From Lachnospiraceae bacterium AM93-12TA (GTDB lineage Bacteria; Bacillota; Clostridia; Lachnospirales; Lachnospiraceae), in assembly GCA_027698105.1 (NCBI GenBank), contig JAQERH010000013.1, positions 1-39,193 on the forward strand: a stretch of DNA of 39,193 bases. Direction: 5' to 3'. A program made the translations under genes and the position numbers. Under the pieces are notes generated by a model. That model searched no databases, had not been told where the DNA came from, and worked only from the letters and a program-made list of their open reading frames with translations. Of this stretch, positions 33,394-39,193 are shown one piece after another; position 1 is the first letter of the stretch, and every line of letters starts with the position of its first letter.

Positions 33394-34464
33394 ATGTATA
33401 ATATAAGAATCGAGAAAACAGCCACACCAAAGAAAAAACCGGGAGCAGATGATCCGCTGAAGTTTGGAACTATTTTTACGGATCACATGTTTGTATGCGA
33501 TTACATAGAAGGACAGGGCTGGGTGGATCCCAGAATTGTGCCTTATCAGCCTCTTTCCCTGGATCCATCCTGTATGGTATTTCATTATGGACAGGAGATG
33601 TTTGAAGGTCTGAAGGCTTATAAGAGCGAGGACGGAAGAACACTGTTATTCCGCCCGGACAAGAACTGGGAGAGGGCAAAGAACAGCAATATACGTCTCT
33701 GTATGCCGGAAATTCCTAAGGATATGTTTCTGCAGGCATTAAATGATCTGGTAAAGCTGGATGCAGACTGGATTCCTACAAAACCTGGAACATCCCTGTA
33801 CATCCGCCCGTTTATGTTTGCCACGGATCCATTCCTTGGAGTTCGTCCGTCTAATACCTATAAGTTTTTAATTATCCTGTCTCCAGTAGGCGCTTACTAT
33901 GAGAGCGGTCTGGATCCGGTTAAGATCTGGATTGAGGATGAGTATGTAAGAGCCGTAAGAGGCGGAATCGGTGAGGCGAAGACAGGAGGAAACTATGTAG
34001 CTTCCCTGGCTGCCCAGGTAAAGGCTCATGAAGAAGGTTATGCCCAGGTATTGTGGCTGGATGGTGTGGAGAGAAAATATATTGAAGAAGTAGGCGCCAT
34101 GAATATTTTCTTCAAGATCAATGGAACCGTTGTGACTCCTCAGCTGAACGGAAGTATTCTTCCGGGAATTACAAGAAGATCTGCCATTGAGCTGTGCAGA
34201 GAGTGGGGAATTCCGGTGGAGGAAAGAAAAATTTCTGTCGATGAGATCGTGGAGGCTGCCAGAACAGGAGCTATGGAGGAGTGCTTTGGAACCGGCACGG
34301 CGGCAGTCGTATCTCCAGTAGGAGAGCTTCGATATGAAAATGAAAAAATGGCGATCACAGGCGGAAAAATTGGTCCTGTTACCCAGAGAATCTATGATAC
34401 AATTACAGGTATCCAGCTGGGAAAGGTAGAAGGACCGGAAGGCTGGAGCGTAGAGGTAAAGTAA
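33394..34464 (+). CDS. ilvE: branched-chain amino acid aminotransferase
   Basis: A PLP enzyme that interconverts Leu, Ile and Val with their keto acids using glutamate/2-oxoglutarate. The 356-residue length fits the larger BCAT group. The PLP lysine is K196 in GIGEAKTGGNY. Also seen are HYGQEMFEGLKAY, RLCMPEIP, LYIRPF, the cofactor-binding EEVGAMNIFF and the GTGTAAVVSPVG loop. ATG 33394 follows GGAAGGGTG; the frame is open from a TTG that is part of the -35, so that start is rejected. It is a single gene with its own promoter. Confidence 0.94.
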   Translation: MYNIRIEKTATPKKKPGADDPLKFGTIFTDHMFVCDYIEGQGWVDPRIVPYQPLSLDPSCMVFHYGQEMFEGLKAYKSEDGRTLLFRPDKNWERAKNSNIRLCMPEIPKDMFLQALNDLVKLDADWIPTKPGTSLYIRPFMFATDPFLGVRPSNTYKFLIILSPVGAYYESGLDPVKIWIEDEYVRAVRGGIGEAKTGGNYVASLAAQVKAHEEGYAQVLWLDGVERKYIEEVGAMNIFFKINGTVVTPQLNGSILPGITRRSAIELCREWGIPVEERKISVDEIVEAARTGAMEECFGTGTAAVVSPVGELRYENEKMAITGGKIGPVTQRIYDTITGIQLGKVEGPEGWSVEVK

Positions 34465-34480
34465 AAACGCGGAAAATAGC

Positions 34481-34508
34481 TTGACAAACTGGGAAGCAAT
34501 GCTATAAT
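34481..34508 (+). promoter_or_regulatory. sigma-A promoter for thrS
   Basis: TTGACA (34481-34486), a 16-base spacer and a perfect TATAAT (34503-34508) precede the Thr T-box leader. Confidence 0.8.
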
Positions 34509-34514
34509 CAAAGA

Positions 34515-34783
34515 GAATAGAAAGCTGACCATGCTTAGATACAGTTAACACGTTGAGAAGAAGAGTAGGCCGGAAGAAGCTGTCCAGAGAGAGAGGCATC
34601 AGGTGAAAGTCTCTTACAGAAGAACCGTCTGAAGACCATCTTTGAGTGTCCCTTAATCGGGAACGGTGATTCCGTTATCATCATAATGAGAGGTGCAGAA
34701 ACTAGGTGTCTGCACAATCAGGGTGGAACCGCGAATAAATTCGTCCCTTGTTATACACGAAGTGTATGACAAGGGATTTTTTT
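34515..34783 (+). promoter_or_regulatory. T-box leader (tRNA-Thr responsive)
   Basis: The T-box core AGGGTGGAACCGCG (34720-34733) is followed by a terminator. Stem I and linker structures occupy ~34550-34700. A Thr specifier of the ACC type is likely near 34624-34637, though I cannot fix which one. The leader reads uncharged tRNA-Thr and controls thrS. Confidence 0.85.
34744..34783 (+). terminator. T-box regulated terminator
   Basis: TCCCTTGTTATACAC (34744-34758) and GTGTATGACAAGGGA (34762-34776) form a 15-bp stem with one G-U and a GAA loop, followed by seven T residues. Confidence 0.9.
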
Positions 34784-34908
34784 ATGACATAGGAAATTGC
34801 ATCCTATGTCACAGGAAAAGCTGTCCAGTAAATCAAAATACAGCGCAGCTGTATCGCATATGGAAGCAGTCAGCAGAAACAGTTGACAAAGAAAAAGGAG
34901 ATAAAACC

Positions 34909-36843
34909 ATGAAGATTACATTAAAAGACGGCTCTGTAAAAGAGTACGCATCTGCCATGTCAGTTATTGACATTGCAAAGGATATCAGTGAAGGCCTTGC
35001 CAGAGCTGCCTGTGCAGGAGAGATGGACGGAGAGACGGTTGATCTGAGAACAGTAGTGGATAAGGACTGCCAGTTAAATATTCTGACAGCAAAGGATGAG
35101 AACGGCCTGGCAGCTCTCCGCCATACAGCCAGCCACATTATGGCTCAGGCTGTAAAGAGACTGTACCCGAACACAAAGCTGGCAATCGGCCCATCTATTG
35201 CAGATGGATTTTACTATGATGTAGATCCGGAGCAGCCTATGACAGCAGAGGATATGGGAAAAATCGAGGCTGAGATGAAAAAGATTGTGAAGGAAAATCT
35301 TCCGATTGAGCGTTTCACTCTGCCGAGAGAGGAAGCTATTGCTTTCATGAAAGAGAAAGAGGAGCCTTACAAGGTGGAACTGATCGAGGATCTTCCGGAA
35401 GGAGAGGAGATCAGCTTTTATCGTCAGGGTGAGTTCGTAGATCTCTGTGCCGGTCCGCACCTGATGAGCACAAAGGATCTTGGAAAGGCTTACAAGCTCT
35501 TAAATCTGGCTGGAGCTTACTGGCGCGGAAGTGAGAAGAATAAAATGCTGACACGTATCTATGCGACAGCTTTCTCTAAAAAAGAGGAATTAGAAGCTTA
35601 CATCACTATGATGGAGGAGGCTAAAAAGCGTGACCACAGAAAGCTGGGCAGAGAGCTGGGCTTATTTATGATGCATGATGCAGGTCCTGGTTTCCCGTTC
35701 TTCCTTCCGAAGGGAATGCAGCTTAAAAATACTCTTCTGGACTACTGGAGAGAGATTCACCGCAAAGCTGGATATGTAGAGATTTCCACACCGGTTATCT
35801 TAAACAGAAGCCTCTGGGAGACATCCGGACACTGGGATCACTACAAGAACAACATGTATACGACCATGATCGATGAGGAAGACTACGCAATTAAGCCGAT
35901 GAACTGTCCAGGCGGCGTACTTGTTTACGCTTCTGAGCCGAGATCCTACCGCGATCTGCCTCTGCGCATGGGAGAGCTGGGACTGGTTCACCGCCACGAG
36001 AAGTCAGGACAGCTGCATGGACTGATGCGTGTGCGCTGCTTCACACAGGACGATGCCCATATCTTTATGACTCCAGAGCAGATTAAGGAGGAGATCAAGG
36101 GCGTTGCTACTCTGATCAATGAGGTTTATACTCTGTTTGGATTTAAATACCATGTAGAACTCTCCACAAGACCAGAAGACAGCATGGGAAGCGATGAGGA
36201 CTGGGAGCTTGCAACAGAGGGCTTAAGAAGCGCTCTTGAGGAGCTGGGGCTTCCTTATGTAGTAAATGAGGGAGACGGAGCTTTCTACGGACCGAAGATC
36301 GACTTCCATCTGGAGGACTGCATTGGAAGAACATGGCAGTGCGGAACTATCCAGTTAGATTTCCAGCTTCCGCAGCGCTTTGAGCTGGAGTACACAGGCG
36401 CAGACGGAGAGAAGCACAGACCGATTATGATTCACCGCGTTGTGTTCGGCTCCATTGAGCGTTTCATCGGAATTTTAATCGAGCACTTTGCAGGAGCATT
36501 CCCGACCTGGCTGGCTCCGGTACAGGTAAAAGTGCTTCCGATTTCTGACAAATATGCAGAGTATGCTTCCAAGGTATACGAGGCTCTGAATGCAGCTGGA
36601 ATCCGTGCTGAGATGGATACACGTTCCGAGAAAATCGGCTACAAGATCCGTGAGGCTCAGACTCATAAGATTCCGTACATGCTGGTAGTGGGACAGAAAG
36701 AGGAAGAGGAGAATACAGTGTCTGTAAGAAGCCGTTTTGCAGGCGATGAGGGCACTTCCTCCTTAGAAGGATTTATCGAAAATATTCAGAAGGAAATTGC
36801 GTCCAAGGAAATGAGAAAGATGGAAGAGAAAAAGGAAAATTAA
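34909..36843 (+). CDS. thrS: threonine-tRNA ligase
   Basis: Class II synthetase that charges tRNA-Thr. The 644 residues show the following: an N-terminal TGS domain (~1-60), an editing domain with HTASHIMAQAVKRLYP and a CAGPHL zinc/active-site segment, the catalytic core with the zinc cysteine in MNCPGG, motif 2 around RMGELGLVHRHEKSGQLHGLMRVRCFTQDDAHIF, motif 3 RPIMIHRVVFGSIERFIGILIEH, and the C-terminal anticodon domain (PVQVKVLPISDKY onward). ATG 34909 has an AAAAAGGAG site; the longer frame lies in the T-box leader. It is regulated by the upstream T-box. Confidence 0.96.
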   Translation: MKITLKDGSVKEYASAMSVIDIAKDISEGLARAACAGEMDGETVDLRTVVDKDCQLNILTAKDENGLAALRHTASHIMAQAVKRLYPNTKLAIGPSIADGFYYDVDPEQPMTAEDMGKIEAEMKKIVKENLPIERFTLPREEAIAFMKEKEEPYKVELIEDLPEGEEISFYRQGEFVDLCAGPHLMSTKDLGKAYKLLNLAGAYWRGSEKNKMLTRIYATAFSKKEELEAYITMMEEAKKRDHRKLGRELGLFMMHDAGPGFPFFLPKGMQLKNTLLDYWREIHRKAGYVEISTPVILNRSLWETSGHWDHYKNNMYTTMIDEEDYAIKPMNCPGGVLVYASEPRSYRDLPLRMGELGLVHRHEKSGQLHGLMRVRCFTQDDAHIFMTPEQIKEEIKGVATLINEVYTLFGFKYHVELSTRPEDSMGSDEDWELATEGLRSALEELGLPYVVNEGDGAFYGPKIDFHLEDCIGRTWQCGTIQLDFQLPQRFELEYTGADGEKHRPIMIHRVVFGSIERFIGILIEHFAGAFPTWLAPVQVKVLPISDKYAEYASKVYEALNAAGIRAEMDTRSEKIGYKIREAQTHKIPYMLVVGQKEEEENTVSVRSRFAGDEGTSSLEGFIENIQKEIASKEMRKMEEKKEN

Positions 36844-36867
36844 TCCGTTTCTTCTATTATAATGCAG

Positions 36868-36891
36868 TTCTTCCAGCTTCGGCAGGAAGAA
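36868..36891 (+). terminator. UUCG-capped hairpin after thrS
   Basis: TTCTTCC (36868-36874) pairs with GGAAGAA (36885-36891). An inner GC/GC pair is capped by a TTCG tetraloop. No T-tract follows, so it may stabilise the thrS mRNA end or be a weak terminator. A TATAAT at 36858-36863 just before it could be the -10 of the next gene. Confidence 0.5.
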
Positions 36892-36981
36892 TAAAAAGCT
36901 TAAATCATCACATAATAGTCCTGAACAAGAAAACTGTGGCTGCCTGAATCAGGAAAGCCCAGATAAAGGAGGACGTTTGAG

Positions 36982-37296
36982 ATGACAAGACTTGACTGCA
37001 ATGTAACAGGATGCGTACACAACTCAGAAAACTGCTGCTGCCGTAACTCTATTACGGTAGAGGGAAAGGCGGCCAGAGAAAAGTGTGGAACCTGCTGTGC
37101 CAGCTTCGATGAAAACAAAGGACAGATGTTCAAAAATATGTTTAAGACACCAGAGAGCGAACTTCGTGTAGCCTGTGAGGCAGAAAACTGTATTTACAAT
37201 AAAGACAGATTCTGTGTGGCTGAGCATATTGGAATTACTGGCGGAAATGCGTCAGAAGCGTACCAGACAGAGTGCGCCAGCTTTAAGGCCCGCTGA
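36982..37296 (+). CDS. DUF1540-domain cysteine-rich protein
   Basis: A small 104-residue protein with two copies of the DUF1540 pattern. The first is LDCNVTGCVHNSENCCCRNSI and ends CCASF (~4-42). The second is VACEAENCIYNKDRFCVAEHI and ends ECASF (~62-101). The four-cysteine spacing in each copy suggests metal binding, but the function is unknown. ATG 36982 has a strong AAAGGAGG site. It stands alone between thrS and the infC operon and is read in the same direction. Confidence 0.82.
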   Translation: MTRLDCNVTGCVHNSENCCCRNSITVEGKAAREKCGTCCASFDENKGQMFKNMFKTPESELRVACEAENCIYNKDRFCVAEHIGITGGNASEAYQTECASFKAR

Positions 37297-37352
37297 AAGG
37301 CGTAGGGCAGTATTACAGCAGGCGGGGCCTGTTTAAAAGAACTGCAGGATAA

Positions 37353-37394
37353 GGGAAGAGAAGAGGTTTTCTTTAGAAAATTTCTTCTCTTCCC
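37353..37394 (+). terminator. hairpin terminator after the DUF1540 gene
   Basis: GGGAAGAGAAGA (37353-37364) and TCTTCTCTTCCC (37383-37394) pair perfectly over 12 bp around an 18-base AT-rich loop. The T-tract is weak (TGTTTC). Confidence 0.6.
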
Positions 37395-37488
37395 TGTTTC
37401 AGATAGTGAGATAGAGTGGGCACAGCAAAAATATGCAGGCCGGTGCAAATGCTAGAAAAATGTCAGGCAGGAATATTGAAAAAAGTTC

Positions 37489-37517
37489 TTGACGGAATAG
37501 AAAACGTATAGTATAAT
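37489..37517 (+). promoter_or_regulatory. sigma-A promoter for infC-rpmI-rplT
   Basis: TTGACG (37489-37494), a 17-base spacer and TATAAT (37512-37517) form a strong promoter about 240 bases before infC. Confidence 0.8.
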
Positions 37518-37523
37518 ACTAAA

Positions 37524-37666
37524 AGTTGTGAAGAACAACATCAGGAAAGCAGGTATCCGCCTCACCCTGGCACGCACAGTGACCAGCGGTTCATACAAAA
37601 TAGAGAATGATCCAAAATTGGAATTTCCTATAGTTTATGAGCGGGTAGTCTGACTGCCCGCTTTTT
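37524..37666 (+). promoter_or_regulatory. infC operon leader with attenuator (L20-type leader candidate)
   Basis: A leader of about 140 bases begins with a GTTGT/ACAAC hairpin and ends in the terminator GCGGGTAGTC (37641-37650)/GACTGCCCGC (37652-37661) plus five T residues, well before infC. In Firmicutes this operon is controlled by L20 binding its leader and causing termination. The position and the promoter-terminator-gene order fit, but I cannot verify the L20 site by eye. Confidence 0.65.
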
Positions 37667-37756
37667 ATCGTTCTGCACTGCGGCGGAAAAACGGCCTTAT
37701 GCAGCAGCGATTGGTATATTGATTCATTCATCATCACAGTATGGAGGTGGACGGCT

Positions 37757-38263
37757 ATTAGCGATTTAATGATTAACGAACAGATTAGAGACAGAGAGGT
37801 TCGTTTGATTGGAGAACACGGAGAGCAGCTCGGTATCATGTCTGCAAAGGATGCCTACAAGCTGGCAAAGGAAGCAGAGCTTGATTTAGTAAAGATTGCT
37901 CCGACGGCAAAGCCGCCGGTTTGCAAGATTATTGATTACGGAAAGTTCCGTTACGAGCAGGCCCGCAAGGAAAAAGAAGCTAAAAAGAAACAGAAGACAA
38001 TCGAGGTAAAGGAAGTACGCCTGTCCCCGAACATTGACGAAAATGACCTGAACACAAAGGTGGGAGCGGCCAGAAAGTTCATTGAAAAGGGAAACAAAGT
38101 TAAGATTACTCTTCGTTTCAGAGGCCGTGAGATGGCTCACATGTCCAAAACCAAATACATCCTCGACGATTTTGCGGAGAAGCTGGCTGACATTGCGGTT
38201 GTCGACAAGCCATCTAAGGTTGAGGGAAGAAGCATTGTGATGTTTTTAACTGCAAAACGTTAA
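37757..38263 (+). CDS. infC: translation initiation factor IF-3, AUU start
   Basis: IF-3 binds the 30S subunit and checks start codons. The protein shows the N-domain [21 protein letters not shown], the lysine-rich linker ([10 protein letters not shown]) and the C-domain [40 protein letters not shown]. An ATG at 37769 opens the listed frame, but GGAGGTG (37743-37749) is too far from it (19 bases) and ideally spaced (7 bases) before ATT 37757, which adds the usual SDL residues. AUU starts of infC are known and allow IF-3 autoregulation. Product is 168 residues. It heads the operon with rpmI and rplT. Confidence 0.9.
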   Translation: MSDLMINEQIRDREVRLIGEHGEQLGIMSAKDAYKLAKEAELDLVKIAPTAKPPVCKIIDYGKFRYEQARKEKEAKKKQKTIEVKEVRLSPNIDENDLNTKVGAARKFIEKGNKVKITLRFRGREMAHMSKTKYILDDFAEKLADIAVVDKPSKVEGRSIVMFLTAKR

Positions 38264-38295
38264 AAATAGACCATTATCTAAGGAGGAAAATAAAC

Positions 38296-38493
38296 ATGCC
38301 TAAAATGAAAACAAGCAGAGCAGCTGCTAAGCGTTTTAAAACAACAGGAACAGGAAAGTTAGTAAGAAACAAAGCTTACAAATCCCATATCTTAACTAAG
38401 AAATCTACTAAGAGAAAAAGAAATCTTAGAAAAGACATCGTTACTGACGCTACAAACGCAAAAGTAATGAAGAAGATTTTACCATACTTATAA
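38296..38493 (+). CDS. rpmI: 50S ribosomal protein L35
   Basis: A 65-residue basic ribosomal protein. The motif [20 protein letters not shown] at the N-terminus and the KRKRNLRKD region are diagnostic. AAGGAGGAAA precedes ATG 38296. It lies between infC and rplT, the standard order. Confidence 0.96.
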   Translation: MPKMKTSRAAAKRFKTTGTGKLVRNKAYKSHILTKKSTKRKRNLRKDIVTDATNAKVMKKILPYL

Positions 38494-38524
38494 GATTGAG
38501 AGATTAAGAAGGAGGAAATAACCG

Positions 38525-38881
38525 ATGGCAAGAATTAAAGGCGGATTAAACGCTAAGAAGAAACATAACAGAGTGTTAAAGCTGGCTAAAGGCTACAGAG
38601 GCGCTCGTTCCAAACAGTATAGAATCGCAAAGCAGTCTGTAATGAGAGCATTAAAGAGCTCCTATGCAGGACGTAAGGAGAGAAAGAGACAGTTCAGACA
38701 GCTCTGGATCGCACGTATCAATGCTGCTGCACGTATCAACGGATTATCCTACAGCAAGTTCATGTACGGCTTAAAGCTGGCTGGCGTTGAGATGAACCGT
38801 AAGGTATTATCTGACATGGCTATCAGCGACGCTGAGGGCTTCGCAAAGTTAGCAGAGTTAGCTAAGTCCAAACTGGCTTAA
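38525..38881 (+). CDS. rplT: 50S ribosomal protein L20
   Basis: A 118-residue protein needed for early 50S assembly. The family segments [22 protein letters not shown] and [20 protein letters not shown] are clear. An AGGAGGAAA site precedes ATG 38525. In this operon type L20 also represses its own synthesis at the leader RNA. Confidence 0.97.
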   Translation: MARIKGGLNAKKKHNRVLKLAKGYRGARSKQYRIAKQSVMRALKSSYAGRKERKRQFRQLWIARINAAARINGLSYSKFMYGLKLAGVEMNRKVLSDMAISDAEGFAKLAELAKSKLA

Positions 38882-38909
38882 TCCTGACGGCTTAGAATAG
38901 TGTAAACAG

Positions 38910-38950
38910 CTGCTGAGAGAGAGGCAACTTTCTTTCAGCAGTTATTTTTT
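38910..38950 (+). terminator. Rho-independent terminator of the infC operon
   Basis: CTGCTGA (38910-38916) and TCAGCAG (38935-38941) form the lower stem, with partial pairing above it, followed by TTATTTTTT. Confidence 0.85.
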
Positions 38951-39005
38951 GAAAAGTTTATACAAACGCAATTAACAAAAAAATTAAAAAAATTGCAAAA
39001 AAGAC

Positions 39006-39034
39006 TTGCCAAATCCTGGATACTGTGATATACT
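39006..39034 (+). promoter_or_regulatory. promoter of the tRNA-Leu cluster
   Basis: TTGCCA (39006-39011), a 17-base spacer and TATACT (39029-39034) with a TG one base ahead of it precede the tRNA by 39 bases. Confidence 0.7.
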
Positions 39035-39073
39035 ACATATCGTCGAGAGGAAATCGGCAGGAAAATAGAATAA

Positions 39074-39157
39074 GCGGGAGTGCTGGAATTGGCAGACAGG
39101 CTAGACTAAGGATCTAGTGGTTGTATGATCGTGTGGGTTCAAGTCCCATCTCCCGCA
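39074..39157 (+). tRNA. tRNA-Leu(AAG)
   Basis: The acceptor GCGGGAG (39074-39080) pairs with CTCCCGC (39150-39156). The anticodon arm is CTAGA-CTAAGGA-TCTAG with anticodon AAG (39108-39110). A long variable arm and T-loop TTCAAGT mark a class II leucine tRNA. The CCA end is not encoded. Confidence 0.93.
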
Positions 39158-39160
39158 TAC

Positions 39161-39193
39161 GCAGAAGTGGCGGAATTGGCAGACGCGCACGGT
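39161..39193 (+). tRNA. tRNA-Leu, 5' part only (cut by window end)
   Basis: GCAGAAGTGGCGGAATTGGC and the following AGACGCGCACGGT match the acceptor strand and D-arm of a class II tRNA, closely like the preceding tRNA-Leu. The anticodon is beyond the window. Confidence 0.75.

Overview
The window looks like a chromosomal segment of a Clostridia/Lachnospiraceae-type Firmicute. Three things point that way. Phe and Thr T-box leaders precede pheST and thrS. The housekeeping blocks secG-rnr-smpB-ssrA and infC-rpmI-rplT have Gram-positive layouts. Sigma-A-type promoters, strong AGGAGG-like ribosome sites and U-tract terminators are common throughout. Species cannot be fixed from sequence alone.

Layout: (1) 1-1459, an Rpn-family nuclease/transposase gene with a damaged 5' end and a partial tandem copy of its 3' part. 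(2) 1686-9971, a D-peptide utilisation operon: DppA-like M55 D-aminopeptidase, two permeases, two ATPases, a lipoprotein binding protein, an M42 aminopeptidase and a D-cysteine desulfhydrase-family PLP enzyme. (3) 9978-15324, a probable RNA-repair island: two leftward WYL-domain regulators diverge from rtcB, which is followed by a non-coding segment and a slipin/SPFH gene. The non-coding segment holds a tRNA-like RNA in circularly permuted order (T-arm, acceptor stem closed by a 3-nt loop, D-arm, opened at the anticodon stem). This is the arrangement of bacterial Y RNAs such as YrlA and is the most interesting object here. (4) 15354-19378, Phe T-box and pheST. (5) 19563-24746, a collapsed type I restriction locus: frameshifted and truncated hsdM, an hsdS tail, an inserted MntA-like nucleotidyltransferase/HEPN pair, remnants of another module, and one long ORF joining an integrase fragment in frame to an HsdR lacking its N-terminal nuclease region. 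(6) 24792-27044, an AraC-GNAT fusion overlapping a MATE exporter. (7) 27073-30814, secG, rnr, smpB and tmRNA (trans-translation), with several unexplained palindromic structures. (8) 30999-34464, an M15 peptidase with SH3-like region, a second MATE exporter and ilvE. (9) 34481-36843, Thr T-box and thrS. (10) 36982-38950, a DUF1540 protein and infC-rpmI-rplT, with infC probably starting at AUU. (11) 39006-39193, a tRNA-Leu(AAG) and the start of a second tRNA-Leu.

How they work together: the Dpp operon imports peptides and trims them with D- and L-specific peptidases, and the PLP enzyme may destroy a released D-amino acid. RNase R, SmpB and tmRNA rescue stalled ribosomes and degrade the faulty message. 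RtcB, the tRNA-like RNA and slipin probably form a stress-responsive RNA repair or processing unit under WYL control. The restriction locus looks dead, with no intact methylase, specificity or nuclease domain.
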